DNA of 57,078 nt from contig NZ_QCZG01000023.1 of assembly GCF_003097615.1 (NCBI RefSeq), positions 1 through 57,078 on the forward strand, given 5' to 3'. The first letter of the stretch is position 1; each line of letters starts with the position of its first letter. The position numbers were made by a program, and so were the translations under genes. The notes below the pieces were generated by a model. The model was not told the origin of the DNA, made no database searches, and worked only from the letters and a program-made list of their open reading frames with translations. The DNA comes from Pueribacillus theae. GTDB taxonomy: Bacteria > Bacillota > Bacilli > Bacillales > UBA6769. This document shows positions 23,556-33,419 of this stretch, one piece after another.

Positions 23556-24722
23556 ATGAAACGGATTTTACTGGCTTTAATTTGTTTGCTCGTTTTGCTT
23601 TCGGGCTGCTTGCCTGGTGCGCCTGATACCGGGCCTGAAAAAATTGCAAAAGACGGAGAAGATGAAAAAGTTGTCATTAGTGAAGATATTAACACGACAG
23701 AGCGTTATTATCGCAGCGTGATCCCTTACTCACCTGGTTCTTCACGCGGCTTTATTTTAAATGGGGTGGATAATCGCCTCGATATCGACGAGTTTGAAAC
23801 GGGCCTCATGAGAATTTCGCAGGAAGTATTCGACCCGGATAAATATGTGCTTCAGGAAGGCCACATCTTATCTAAAGAGGATATTCAGTCATGGATTGAT
23901 CGCCGCTCAGATAATAAAAAAGGCCTGAACCCGAAACTTGGTGTAGGTAAATCCGCCAGTGTAAAAGAAAAACTGGAAGCAAATAAAAAAAACCCGAAAT
24001 ATTTATCATTCGTCCTTGAACAAGATTATTTCGTACAAAAAAAGGACGACAATGTGGAGCTTGCCGGCATTTCAATTGGTATCTCACTTAACTCCATCTA
24101 TTATTTTACTGTTACCGATAAAGAAGGCAAAATCCATTCAGGAACCGTCGATTTACGCAAAGATCAAGGTAAAGTGATTGCTGAAGGGAAAAAAATGGCA
24201 CAGCAAATTGTTAACGATATTCGTGAAAAAAAGGACGCTAAAAACGTCCCGATTATGGTGGCTATTTACCAAGAAGAAGCACAGGAATCACTTATACCTG
24301 GCAGATTTGTAGCCTATACGAGTGTCGGAGGCGGGAAAACAAACATAGGCAATTGGGAAGACGTGAAGGAACGCTATTATTTGCTGCCATCATCTGAAGC
24401 AATGAAGGATCACCGCGGCGATGCGGAAAAGTTTGATAATTTTAAGTCGAAGGTAGAAGGCTTTTTTCCTAACTTCACAGGAGTCGTTGGAAGGGCATTT
24501 TATAAAGAAGGCGAGCTTCAAAGAATGACGATTGAAATCCCAATGCAGTTTTACGGGAAATCGGAAATCATCGCCTTTACACAATATGTTACGGGCCTAG
24601 TGACCTCGAATTTGTTTGAAGACATACCAATTGAAGTTTATATATCGTCAATGGGCCGACAAGAAGCGATTATTGTAAAAGATCCACACGAAAAAGAGCC
24701 GTTTGTTCACATTTATCGTTAG
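23556..24722 (+). CDS. yerH: YerH-like CamS family lipoprotein
   Basis: The 388-residue product has a lipoprotein signal ending LVLLSGC and belongs to the CamS (sex pheromone cAM373-type) family (B. subtilis YerH). The mature part includes YRSVIPYSPGSSRGFI, an acidic QEVFDP segment and FTQYVTGLVTSNLF near the C terminus. Its role is unknown beyond the signal-peptide-derived pheromone in staphylococci and enterococci. ATG 23556 follows TAGGGGAGA. Position between ligA and gatC is the B. subtilis order. Confidence 0.85.
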   Translation: MKRILLALICLLVLLSGCLPGAPDTGPEKIAKDGEDEKVVISEDINTTERYYRSVIPYSPGSSRGFILNGVDNRLDIDEFETGLMRISQEVFDPDKYVLQEGHILSKEDIQSWIDRRSDNKKGLNPKLGVGKSASVKEKLEANKKNPKYLSFVLEQDYFVQKKDDNVELAGISIGISLNSIYYFTVTDKEGKIHSGTVDLRKDQGKVIAEGKKMAQQIVNDIREKKDAKNVPIMVAIYQEEAQESLIPGRFVAYTSVGGGKTNIGNWEDVKERYYLLPSSEAMKDHRGDAEKFDNFKSKVEGFFPNFTGVVGRAFYKEGELQRMTIEIPMQFYGKSEIIAFTQYVTGLVTSNLFEDIPIEVYISSMGRQEAIIVKDPHEKEPFVHIYR

Positions 24723-24931
24723 AAGCCCGCTTATTCAGGGCAGGGCAGCCTTGCCCCTGGCCCTTGCATCAACAAGAGTATGCTACCAAGCTGGCTTCTT
24801 TCGGACAAGTTGCGCAGTCGCAACCCTGTCCCTGCGTCTAATTAGCCATGCTCCGAAGCAGGCTTTCTCGGTATTAGTAGCCTAGAAAGTCATTCATCGG
24901 CCGCAGCCTTGCGGAAATCAGGCTTTTTTTG
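24723..24931 (+). other. G+C-rich intergenic region with inverted repeats and a terminator
   Basis: This non-coding stretch has several local inverted repeats: AGAAGCC (24721) with GGCTTCT (24793), TTGCG with CGCAA around 24810-24823, and CCGCA with TGCGG around 24901-24913. It ends with AGCC (24905) and GGCT (24921) followed by seven T, a weak terminator that competes with the CCGCA/TGCGG hairpin. I see no T-box core or known riboswitch motif. Confidence 0.4.
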
Positions 24932-24971
24932 GTATGATCACTGTATTGTAAAGCGTTGGAGGTGAGAGGTT

Positions 24972-25262
24972 ATGTCAAGAATTACAGAGGAACAGACACG
25001 GCATGTTGCAAATTTGGCACGTCTTAAATTAACCGATGAAGAAGTCGAATTGTTTACAAAACAATTGGATGACATTATTGCATATGCGGAACAACTAAAT
25101 GAACTTTCCACAGAAGATGTGGAACCGACATCCCATGTTTTTGATTTGAAAAATGTAACGCGCGAGGACAGGGCGAGAGGCTGGATTAGCCGGGAAGAAG
25201 CTTTGGAAAACGCGCCTGATCATATGGATGGTCTCTTCAAAGTACCAGCGATTTTAGAGTAG
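24972..25262 (+). CDS. gatC: Glutamyl-tRNA(Gln) amidotransferase subunit C
   Basis: The 96-residue GatC wraps around and stabilises GatA in the amidotransferase that converts Glu-tRNA(Gln) to Gln-tRNA(Gln). It has the typical [13 protein letters not shown] start, the [15 protein letters not shown] helix and the tail [21 protein letters not shown] follows GGAGGTGAGAGG, and gatA begins 11 bases after its stop. Confidence 0.95.
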   Translation: MSRITEEQTRHVANLARLKLTDEEVELFTKQLDDIIAYAEQLNELSTEDVEPTSHVFDLKNVTREDRARGWISREEALENAPDHMDGLFKVPAILE

Positions 25263-25273
25263 GAGGAAAAGGG

Positions 25274-26728
25274 ATGACGCTGTTTAATCACCGATTGACA
25301 GAAATACAAGATTTATTACATAAAAAAGAAATACAAGTAACAGATTTAGTGGCTGAATCGTATAAACAGATCGGCGAAACAGACAGCAAGATCCAAGCAT
25401 TTGTCAATCTAAATGAAGAAAATGCGATGGAGACTGCGAAAAAACTCGACGCGAAAAATGATTCAGACAAAAAGGGAGCGCTATTCGGCCTTCCTATTGG
25501 ATTAAAAGACAATATTATTACAAAAGGGTTTACAACAACCTGTGCAAGCAAAATGCTTGAAAACTTTCGGCCTCTTCACGATGCAACCGTTGTTGAAAAG
25601 CTGAATGAAGCAGACGCGGTACTGATCGGAAAACAAAACATGGACGAGTTTGCGATGGGTTCAACGACAGAGAACTCGGGATTTAAACAAACAAAGAACC
25701 CTTGGAATACGGATTATGTACCAGGCGGTTCAAGCGGCGGATCTGCTGCGGCGGTTGCTGCCGGACAAGTTTACTTCTCACTTGGCTCGGATACAGGTGG
25801 TTCGATCCGCCAGCCAGCCGCTTTTTGTGGTGTCGTCGGATTAAAGCCTACATACGGGCTCGTTTCAAGATTCGGCCTGGTTGCGTTTGCTTCATCGCTT
25901 GACCAAATCGGTACAATCACAAAATCTGTCGAAGACAATGCGTATCTTCTTCAGACAATTGCCGGCCATGACAAATGCGATGCAACGTCTGTCGATGTTG
26001 ATCTTCCAAATTATGTGGCGTCGTTAACGGGAGATGTAAAAGGTTTAAAGATCGGCGTACCTAAAGAATACTTGGGCGAAGGCGTGGATGAAGCAGTAAA
26101 AGCAAGCATCAAGGAAGCACTAGAAACTTTGGAAAAAATGGGTGCCGTTTGGGAAGAAGTATCACTTCCGCACTCAAAATACGCAGTAGCAAGCTACTAT
26201 TTACTTTCCTCATCTGAAGCTTCTGCAAACCTTGCCCGTTTTGACGGTGTACGCTACGGTTATCGTTCACCGAATGCGAAGAACTTAAACGATTTATATC
26301 TTGACTCAAGAAGCGAAGCCTTCGGCGATGAAGTGAAGCGCCGGATTATGCTTGGCACATTTGCGCTAAGCTCGGGCTATTATGACGCCTATTATAAAAA
26401 AGCCCAACAGGCGCGTACGCTTATTAAAGAGGACTTTGAAAATGTATTTGAAAAATATGATGTTATTATCGGGCCAACCTCGCCAACGACAGCATACAAG
26501 CTTGGTGAAGTCGTTGATGACCCGCTCAAAATGTATACGAGAGACATTTTAACAATCCCGGTCAATTTGGCTGGTGTTCCAGCGATTTCAGTACCATGCG
26601 GCTTTTCTGAAGGATTGCCAATCGGCCTTCAAATTATTGGAAAGCCATTTGATGAACAAACCGTCTATCGTGTGGCTCACGCTTATGAACAAGCGACAGA
26701 GCACCATAAAGCGAGACCGGTGCTGTGA
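25274..26728 (+). CDS. gatA: Glutamyl-tRNA(Gln) amidotransferase subunit A
   Basis: GatA is the glutaminase of the GatCAB complex, an amidase-signature enzyme. The catalytic triad is visible: Lys 78 in GLPIGLKDN, cis-Ser 153 in [10 protein letters not shown] and nucleophile Ser 177 in SDTGGSIRQ. The length of 484 is normal. It is preceded by TAGGAGGAAAAGGG, and gatB follows after 13 bases. Confidence 0.97.
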   Translation: MTLFNHRLTEIQDLLHKKEIQVTDLVAESYKQIGETDSKIQAFVNLNEENAMETAKKLDAKNDSDKKGALFGLPIGLKDNIITKGFTTTCASKMLENFRPLHDATVVEKLNEADAVLIGKQNMDEFAMGSTTENSGFKQTKNPWNTDYVPGGSSGGSAAAVAAGQVYFSLGSDTGGSIRQPAAFCGVVGLKPTYGLVSRFGLVAFASSLDQIGTITKSVEDNAYLLQTIAGHDKCDATSVDVDLPNYVASLTGDVKGLKIGVPKEYLGEGVDEAVKASIKEALETLEKMGAVWEEVSLPHSKYAVASYYLLSSSEASANLARFDGVRYGYRSPNAKNLNDLYLDSRSEAFGDEVKRRIMLGTFALSSGYYDAYYKKAQQARTLIKEDFENVFEKYDVIIGPTSPTTAYKLGEVVDDPLKMYTRDILTIPVNLAGVPAISVPCGFSEGLPIGLQIIGKPFDEQTVYRVAHAYEQATEHHKARPVL

Positions 26729-26741
26729 AGGGGGCAGGAAA

Positions 26742-28175
26742 ATGAAATACGAAACAGTTATTGGACTTGAAGTGCACGTCGAACTAAAAACGAATTCCAA
26801 AGTTTTTTGCGGTTGTTCTATTGAATTTGGAGCGCCTCCAAATACGAATGTCTGCCCAATTTGCCTTGGACATCCGGGTACATTGCCGGTCGTCAATTAC
26901 ACCGCGGTTGAATTTGCCATGAAAGCAGCAATGGCATTAAACATGCAAATCAATGAAAATACAACATTTGACCGGAAAAACTATTTTTATCCTGACAACC
27001 CGAAAGCTTACCAAATTTCTCAAGCGGACAGGCCAATTGGAGAGCACGGCTGGATTGAAATTGAAGTAAACGGCGAGAAAAAGAAAATCGGCATCACCCG
27101 CCTCCACCTAGAAGAAGATGCTGGAAAGCTCACACACGCAGAAGGCGAAGATTACTCGCTCGTTGATTTCAACCGCCAAGGCACACCGCTTATCGAGATT
27201 GTATCAGAGCCTGACCTTCGCTCGCCTGAAGAAGCTTATGCTTATCTCGAAAAGCTAAAGGCAATTATCCAATACACAGGCGTTTCCGATTGTAAAATGG
27301 AAGAAGGCTCGCTCCGCTGTGATGCGAACGTCTCCATCCGGCCTGTCGGGCAAAAAGAGTTCGGAACGAAAACAGAACTGAAAAACTTAAACTCCTTCGC
27401 CCACGTACGCAACGGCATCGCTTACGAAGAAATTCGCCAGGCGGAAGTGCTGGAAGATGGCGGAATCATTGAACAGGAAACGAGGCGCTACGATGAAGCG
27501 ACGAAAAAAACCATCTTGATGCGTGTGAAAGAAGGAGCCGATGATTACCGTTACTTCCCTGAACCGGATCTCACACGGATTGAAATTGATGAAGAATGGA
27601 AAGAACGCATCCGCGCAGAAATTCCCGAACTGCCTGATGCAAGGCGCGAACGTTATGTGAAAGAAATCGGGCTTCCAGAATACGACGCGATGGTGCTCAC
27701 ACAGTCAAAAGACCTTTCCGACTACTTTGAACAAGTGATCGCGAAAAAAGCAAATCCGAAGCTTGCATCAAACTGGATGATGGGCGAAGTGTCCGCGTAT
27801 TTAAATGCAGAACAAAAAGAGATCACCGACATTGCCATGACGCCGGAAGCACTCGCAAAATTAATCAAATTGATTGAAGACGGAACCATTTCTTCAAAAA
27901 TCGCCAAAAAAGTCTTCAAAGACCTGATCGAAAAAGGCGGAGACCCTGAAACGATTGTGAAAGAAAAAGGATTGGTCCAAATTTCCGACGAAGGCGAGCT
28001 CCGCACCCTTGTCAATGAAATTTTGGATAACAACGAACAATCCATCCAGGATATCAAAAACGGAAAAGACCGCGCATTTGGATTCCTCGTTGGCCAAGCA
28101 ATGAAAGCAACGAAAGGAAAAGCAAATCCGCAAATCATCAATAAGCTTTTAAAAGAAGAAGTTGAAAAGCGATAG
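26742..28175 (+). CDS. gatB: Glutamyl-tRNA(Gln) amidotransferase subunit B
   Basis: GatB is the kinase subunit that activates Glu-tRNA and hosts transamidation. The 477-residue protein starts [13 protein letters not shown] and has the zinc site CGC with CPICLGHPG, then [18 protein letters not shown] and [17 protein letters not shown]; the C-terminal YqeY-like tail ends [15 protein letters not shown]. The open frame extends upstream to 26574, but ATG 26742 matches homologues and has GGGGGCAGG ahead. Confidence 0.97.
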   Translation: MKYETVIGLEVHVELKTNSKVFCGCSIEFGAPPNTNVCPICLGHPGTLPVVNYTAVEFAMKAAMALNMQINENTTFDRKNYFYPDNPKAYQISQADRPIGEHGWIEIEVNGEKKKIGITRLHLEEDAGKLTHAEGEDYSLVDFNRQGTPLIEIVSEPDLRSPEEAYAYLEKLKAIIQYTGVSDCKMEEGSLRCDANVSIRPVGQKEFGTKTELKNLNSFAHVRNGIAYEEIRQAEVLEDGGIIEQETRRYDEATKKTILMRVKEGADDYRYFPEPDLTRIEIDEEWKERIRAEIPELPDARRERYVKEIGLPEYDAMVLTQSKDLSDYFEQVIAKKANPKLASNWMMGEVSAYLNAEQKEITDIAMTPEALAKLIKLIEDGTISSKIAKKVFKDLIEKGGDPETIVKEKGLVQISDEGELRTLVNEILDNNEQSIQDIKNGKDRAFGFLVGQAMKATKGKANPQIINKLLKEEVEKR

Positions 28176-28183
28176 ATCGCCAA

Positions 28184-28217
28184 GGCAGATTTCTACAATA
28201 CGAAATCTGCCTTTTTC
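28184..28217 (+). terminator. Terminator after gatCAB
   Basis: GGCAGATTTC (28184-28193) and GAAATCTGCC (28202-28211) form a perfect 10-bp stem followed by TTTTTC. No clear terminator of its own is seen for the minus-strand operon ending at 28266. Confidence 0.88.
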
Positions 28218-28265
28218 TTGTAAATTAATTACATTATGACTATGTTAGCCGGTACGCTATTGGAA

Positions 28266-29321
28266 TTACACTGATTGAAGTAATCGCTTATTAAATACTT
28301 GATTTACTTTATTCAACATTTCTTCATCTATCTTCATTCGTTCACCATACTTATCAAATAAAAGCAGGTCTTCAAAAGAGAATTGTATATTCACTTGTTT
28401 GTCGATATCTTCCCAATTGCTTTCTGTTTTTACATTGATTTTTCCATACTCTGTTTGGACTTTATAAATCGATTCTCCACCTAATTGTTCGGTCGTTAAT
28501 ACTTCACCACGAATATTGATGCCACGGCTTACACTAGTCGAAGTGGTGATTTCCACTTTTTCTGGACGAATTCCTAAGTAATATTCGTCAAATTCTAAAA
28601 CATTAACAGGCGGAGAACCGATAAATTGCGCGACAAACAAGTTTGCGGGATCTGTATAGATTTCTTTCGGTGTCCCTTTTTGCATGATTTTTCCTTGATT
28701 CATGATGATGATAAATGAACCCATAGACATTGCTTCCACTTGATCGTGTGTAACATATAAAAACGTTGTTTGAAGTTTTTGATGTAATTCAATCAGTTCT
28801 TGCCGCATTTGATTTCTTAATTTCGCATCTAAGTTTGATAGCGGCTCATCCATTAAAAAAGCTTGTGGGCGTTTTACAATCGCACGTGCAAGAGCGACAC
28901 GCTGTCTTTGACCACCTGAAAGCTGACCGGGGAGTTTTTTTGCGTGGTCTGTTAATTCCACCATATTTAAGACATCTGTTATCACTTTTTTTCGTTCGTT
29001 TTGCGGCATTTTTTTAATTTTTAATCCATATTCGATATTTTTATACACTGTCATATGGGGGTACAATGCATAGTTTTGAAAAACCATTGAAATGTCTCGA
29101 TCCTTCGGTTCATTTTCGGTAATATCACGATCAGCTATATAAATGCGTCCGCTCGTTTCTTCTTCTAGCCCTGCAAGAATACGTAATAGAGTTGATTTAC
29201 CACATCCAGAAGGACCTAGTAAAATAGTAAACGAACCATCTTCAATCTTAACATTAATATTTTTTAGTACCTCGTTTGGACCGAATGACTTACAAATATG
29301 GTCAAATGTAATGTTTCCCAT
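28266..29321 (-). CDS. Ugp/Msm-type ABC transporter ATP-binding protein
   Basis: A 351-residue ATPase of the carbohydrate/glycerophosphate importer class (UgpC, MalK, MsmK). Walker A is GPSGCGKST (36-44), the signature LSGGQ (134-138), Walker B LMDEPLSNLDAKLR, and a C-terminal TOBE-like regulatory part has the LGIRPEKVE motif. It is the last gene of a minus-strand operon with two permeases and a binding protein, so it drives that importer from the cytoplasmic face. I infer glycerophosphodiester-like substrates from context and do not assign ugpC firmly. Confidence 0.88.
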   Translation of the reverse strand: MGNITFDHICKSFGPNEVLKNINVKIEDGSFTILLGPSGCGKSTLLRILAGLEEETSGRIYIADRDITENEPKDRDISMVFQNYALYPHMTVYKNIEYGLKIKKMPQNERKKVITDVLNMVELTDHAKKLPGQLSGGQRQRVALARAIVKRPQAFLMDEPLSNLDAKLRNQMRQELIELHQKLQTTFLYVTHDQVEAMSMGSFIIIMNQGKIMQKGTPKEIYTDPANLFVAQFIGSPPVNVLEFDEYYLGIRPEKVEITTSTSVSRGINIRGEVLTTEQLGGESIYKVQTEYGKINVKTESNWEDIDKQVNIQFSFEDLLLFDKYGERMKIDEEMLNKVNQVFNKRLLQSV

Positions 29322-29354
29322 TCTTTTTACCCCTTCTTTCTAATAAATTTTTTG

Positions 29355-30176
29355 CTATTTAATCCCGAATCGTACAAAAGAATCAATTACATGCTTTCGC
29401 AAAATAAAATAGATGATCAGAATAGGCAAACTCGAAATTGTTGTTGCAGCCATGAGTGATCCCCATAAATTCTCATCTGAATTGACAAATGCTCGAAGTC
29501 CAATTTGAATCGGTGCATTTTCCATTTGTGTTGTAATCAGCATTGGCCATAAATATTCGTTCCAACCGCTAATAAATAACAGAATTCCGAGCGATGCGAT
29601 TGTCGATTTCATGTTTGGCAAAATAATCTTTGCAAGAATGCCAAAATCACTTTCTCCATCTAGTCTCGCGGCTTCTATTAAAGCAACTGGAAATGCTTTA
29701 AAACTTTGGTACATCGACATAATCGCAAAGGTAGATACCGCTAATGGGATCACAATTCCAAGCAATGTTTCGTTCAAACCGATTTGGTTAATTAACACAT
29801 AGTTTGGAATCATAATGGCTTGAACCGGGATAAGCCATGATAAACTTAGAATGGTATAGATTAAAAAGCTACCTCTAAACTGCCATCTTACAAATGCGTA
29901 ACCTGCTAATATACTTGTTCCTAATTGAAGGATGGTTAAGAGTGACGCAGTAATAAATGAATTGAGCATCATGCGAAAGATCGGCATTTCTGTAAAAGCA
30001 TAGAGATAATTTTTAAACGTAGGACTAGCTGGAAAAAGGGAAGCTGTAAAGATTTCAGCTTCATTCTTAAACGAAGAAATCACCATCCAGTATAATGGAA
30101 AAATAGCAATGACAGACATGAGAATGAGTAAAACATGTTGTAAAAAAGTACTAGGTTTAAGCTTTCGAGTCAACAA
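29355..30176 (-). CDS. ABC importer permease, UgpE-like
   Basis: The 273-residue protein has six predicted membrane helices and the EAA loop EAARLDGESDFGILAKIILPNMKST in its usual place (described by its ends, near residues 184-208). This is the second permease type (MalG/UgpE) of carbohydrate-type ABC importers. It is 15 bases downstream of its partner permease and 33 bases upstream of the ATPase gene. Confidence 0.87.
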   Translation of the reverse strand: MLTRKLKPSTFLQHVLLILMSVIAIFPLYWMVISSFKNEAEIFTASLFPASPTFKNYLYAFTEMPIFRMMLNSFITASLLTILQLGTSILAGYAFVRWQFRGSFLIYTILSLSWLIPVQAIMIPNYVLINQIGLNETLLGIVIPLAVSTFAIMSMYQSFKAFPVALIEAARLDGESDFGILAKIILPNMKSTIASLGILLFISGWNEYLWPMLITTQMENAPIQIGLRAFVNSDENLWGSLMAATTISSLPILIIYFILRKHVIDSFVRFGIK

Positions 30177-30191
30177 GGCTGCACACTCCTT

Positions 30192-31160
30192 CTAGTTATC
30201 ATAAAATGCGTATTTTTTCGAAAGCATGTTAAGAGCTAACGCAATGAAGGCGAAAACGATAAAGAACAATACAGCGGCAGCCGAACCCATCCCTACATCT
30301 AAATTTGAAAAGCCATATTTGTACATTTCGTAGTAAATGTTAGTTGAAGTTCCGAAAGGTCCCCCTGCTGTTAAAATATCGATATAAGCAAATGACCACT
30401 GACTAGAAAATAAGATGCTCATTGTAACCATAAAAAGAATCATAGGTGATAATAGAGGCAACGTAATATCTTTAAATTGTTGAAGCGTATTCGCTCCATC
30501 CAAGGAAACGGCCTCATAATAGTCTTTACTAATGCCTGTTAAAGCCGCAGAAAACATAATGGTACTAAATCCGATCATTTTCCATCCTGTAATCAGCAAA
30601 ACAAGCCATTTTGCGAACAAAGGATCCGAGAAGAATGCAATGTTTTTTTCTATCACCCCGAGCTTTACTAACATAATGTTGACTAATCCGTTTGAAGGGT
30701 GAAACAACCAGCGCCAGATTGCTCCGACAGAGACAGGTGCCAAGATCAGTGGGATGAAAAAGAATGCACGATATACATTTTTCATTTTCCCTTTCATATT
30801 GTGAGTAGCAACAGCTAAAAATAGTGGAATAATAATGGAAAACGGAAGTAAACCAACAGTATAAAAGATTGTATTAGAAACAGAGATTCCAAAATCCTTA
30901 CTACTGAATAAACGTACAAAGTTATCCCAACCAACAGGTACAGGGGTTGTCCCCGGTACCATACCCCATTGATAGAAAGCGAGATTGAAGGTTGAAAGCA
31001 ACGGCCTATACATCCATATCCCTAACAATAGAAGGGCAGGCAAGAGATACAAATAGGCTTTTAATGTACCTTTTTTTCGTTTATTGACGGTTTTACTCTT
31101 ACTGCCTAGAATCCCTTCAGGTAACGTTGTGCTCATATTATTCTCAATTGGTTTACTCAT
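30192..31160 (-). CDS. ABC importer permease, UgpA-like
   Basis: The 322-residue protein has a long N-terminal cytoplasmic extension, six or seven membrane helices and the EAA loop YYEAVSLDGANTLQQFKDIT, the MalF/UgpA-type pattern. It pairs with the next permease gene to form the channel. It lies 34 bases downstream of the binding-protein gene. Confidence 0.87.
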   Translation of the reverse strand: MSKPIENNMSTTLPEGILGSKSKTVNKRKKGTLKAYLYLLPALLLLGIWMYRPLLSTFNLAFYQWGMVPGTTPVPVGWDNFVRLFSSKDFGISVSNTIFYTVGLLPFSIIIPLFLAVATHNMKGKMKNVYRAFFFIPLILAPVSVGAIWRWLFHPSNGLVNIMLVKLGVIEKNIAFFSDPLFAKWLVLLITGWKMIGFSTIMFSAALTGISKDYYEAVSLDGANTLQQFKDITLPLLSPMILFMVTMSILFSSQWSFAYIDILTAGGPFGTSTNIYYEMYKYGFSNLDVGMGSAAAVLFFIVFAFIALALNMLSKKYAFYDN

Positions 31161-31194
31161 ATATAATCCTTCCTATCCATGCTATTCTGTCTTT

Positions 31195-32556
31195 TTAATT
31201 TAGTAAGTCATTGATGGAATCTTCAGCCTCTGTTATCGTTTTTTCAATATCGGCATCAGTGGAAACGGCTTTTACAATCGCATCAGTAAAAATGGTAAAA
31301 GCTTCAGTCGCATAATTTCCAGGCCAAATCGTTGCAGGTCGAATGCGTTCTAATTGTTCAAGATTCACGCGATACAATGGGTTTTCGTCAACGAAACCTT
31401 TTAAATAGTTCGGGTCATCCGCTAAATCTGTACGTAATGGTAAGTAACCAATTTCAGAAGTGATAGTTGTATAGCCTTCATTCCCGGTTACATATTTAAT
31501 AAATTCCCAAACGGCTGCATTTTTTTCTGGACTGTCAGGTCGAACAGCTAAAGCACTTCCGGAGTTTACAGGTACAGAAGGCTTGTCACTAAATTGAGGC
31601 AGTCCAACACCATATAATTCCCATCCGCCTGCTTTTGAAGCGTCTAGCATTCCGCTATGAAGGGCAGATGACGTGACGAGCATTCCTAGATTTCCCGCCA
31701 TAAATTGCTCACTTGCTTCAGTAGTCGAACCGATTGCGTGCGCACCACTTTGATAGATATCTTTCCATATTTGAATGGCTTCAAATGTTTCTCCGTTTGC
31801 AAATACTGCTTCAGATCGATCTTCAGAAAGAATGTTAGCGCCATTACTAAAAAGCACACCATCTGTAATCCATCCGTTATCTGGAGGAAGGGCAAATCCG
31901 TCCTTTCCTGTCTCTTCTTTAATTTTCAGTGCATACTTCTTGATTTCTGTCCAGGTTTTCGGTGGATCGTTTGGATCTAGCCCCGCTTGTTCAAATAAAT
32001 CGCCGTTTATAAAAACGATGGGGGTACTGAAAGTAAATGCTAAACCATACATTTTTCCGTCAATTCTTCCTAGATCTAAAGCATTTTCAGAAATTCCTAC
32101 CAAATGTTCTTCCAGCTCATCTTTCGGAAACACATCTTCATACGCTTTAAAACCGAGTGTTATTTTGCCTGCATCTAAGGTAGGGAATGTATGTTGAACA
32201 ACGTCCACTTGTTTACGAGCTGCAATATCTGCTTTATGTTGTTGATAATCTGAATCAGGCACTCCTTCAACGATAACGCCTTTTTCTTTGCCAACTGTAT
32301 GATTAAAATCTGAAATAAGCTTTTCCATCCCTGGCTTCATGGACGGATACGTTAAGCTATAAGAATAAAACGTAATTTTTGTTGGGTTCTTAGGATCTAA
32401 TGTTCCTAATTGTGCAGTTGTTCCTCCATTTGAACTACCTGAAGCTGCTTCTTCTGATTGAGGCATCGTGTTACATGCACTGAAGATGACCAAAAGCATT
32501 GCAATGAAAAAGGCTATAAATAGCCCCTTTCTTTTTTTAAATTGTTCCATAGTCAT
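31195..32556 (-). CDS. ABC importer solute-binding lipoprotein, UgpB-like
   Basis: The 453-residue product has a signal sequence with lipobox IFSAC, then a Ser/Gly-rich linker and a family 1 extracellular binding-protein fold (KITFYSYSLTYPSMKPGMEKL, FINGDLFEQAGLDPNDPPKT). Segments like these are shared with UgpB, but the ligand cannot be read from sequence. The phosphatase and phosphodiesterase genes just upstream and the PhoP boxes point to a phosphorylated ligand. Confidence 0.85.
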   Translation of the reverse strand: MTMEQFKKRKGLFIAFFIAMLLVIFSACNTMPQSEEAASGSSNGGTTAQLGTLDPKNPTKITFYSYSLTYPSMKPGMEKLISDFNHTVGKEKGVIVEGVPDSDYQQHKADIAARKQVDVVQHTFPTLDAGKITLGFKAYEDVFPKDELEEHLVGISENALDLGRIDGKMYGLAFTFSTPIVFINGDLFEQAGLDPNDPPKTWTEIKKYALKIKEETGKDGFALPPDNGWITDGVLFSNGANILSEDRSEAVFANGETFEAIQIWKDIYQSGAHAIGSTTEASEQFMAGNLGMLVTSSALHSGMLDASKAGGWELYGVGLPQFSDKPSVPVNSGSALAVRPDSPEKNAAVWEFIKYVTGNEGYTTITSEIGYLPLRTDLADDPNYLKGFVDENPLYRVNLEQLERIRPATIWPGNYATEAFTIFTDAIVKAVSTDADIEKTITEAEDSINDLLN

Positions 32557-32579
32557 ATTCCCTTCCTATCCAAAAATTT

Positions 32580-33398
32580 TTAAGAATGGAGTACTTTTTT
32601 CATTTCAATACTACTTAGTGTTGTCAATTCTTCAGGCATTCGCATTTGTCGAATATCGATTCCATTTTCATTGAGAGTACAAAGATTAAAGCCGACCTTG
32701 TTTGTTATATGCATATGTTCATCCGTTAACTCAACTCCAAAAGCCGTTCCTTCAGCAACTGATATACATATATTTTTAAATAATGAGATTTTATTTTGAT
32801 GTGTATGACCACTTAAAACAGCCATGACATCTGTATTTTTTATTTTCGCCATCAGTTCATCTGAATTTTTTAAATGATGAATTCCGCTAAATTCTCCAAC
32901 TTCTGGTGGATGATGAACAACGATAAATGTACCTTTTTCAGCTGGAGATTGAAGTATTTCTTCGAGCCAGGAAAGCTGCCTTGCATCTACCATACCGATG
33001 CCACTCTTATCATGACTAGAATCCAATACGACCATGCGATATCCTCGAATGGTTTTCTCGTAGAACAAGTTGTCTTGACAATTGAGGATATTTTCATAAC
33101 CTTCCCAATAAGCTTCTGTTACATCATGATTTCCTAATGCAACATAAACCGGAAGTGTTGTGGTTTCTTCAATCAATTTCTTGAAGAAACGGTAATCTTC
33201 CACACCGCCTTCATGGACTAAATCTCCACTAATTAAGATAAAGTCTAATGAATCGCTCATTGCATTTGCATAGTTTAATACCTTTTTGAACTGATCCACC
33301 GGATTTTCATTTGGGCGGTCTAACACTTGATATAAACCGTCTTGTTTATTTTGAAGAATATGAGTATCTGTTACATGCAAGAATTTTAATTCAGTCAT
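32580..33398 (-). CDS. Calcineurin-like metallophosphoesterase (GpdQ/CpdA-like)
   Basis: The 272-residue protein carries every motif of the two-metal phosphoesterase fold: Asp 11-x-His 13, Asp 59 in ISGDLV, GNHD at 89-92, His 162 in VVHHPP, and GHTH at 197-200. There is no signal peptide, so it acts in the cytosol. Relatives include GpdQ (glycerophosphodiesterase) and CpdA (cyclic-nucleotide phosphodiesterase). Within this operon it takes the place that UgpQ holds in enteric ugp operons, which suggests hydrolysis of imported phosphodiesters. Confidence 0.82.
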   Translation of the reverse strand: MTELKFLHVTDTHILQNKQDGLYQVLDRPNENPVDQFKKVLNYANAMSDSLDFILISGDLVHEGGVEDYRFFKKLIEETTTLPVYVALGNHDVTEAYWEGYENILNCQDNLFYEKTIRGYRMVVLDSSHDKSGIGMVDARQLSWLEEILQSPAEKGTFIVVHHPPEVGEFSGIHHLKNSDELMAKIKNTDVMAVLSGHTHQNKISLFKNICISVAEGTAFGVELTDEHMHITNKVGFNLCTLNENGIDIRQMRMPEELTTLSSIEMKKVLHS

Positions 33399-33419
33399 TT
33401 CATTTCACCTCAAGTTAGA

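Noticed and set aside
24723-24931. T-box riboswitch ahead of gatCAB
   Set aside because: There is no T-box sequence, specifier loop or AG bulge, and gat genes are not usual T-box targets.
26574-26741. N-terminal extension of GatB from 26574
   Set aside because: It lies within gatA in another frame; homologues start at the ATG at 26742, which has its own ribosome binding site.
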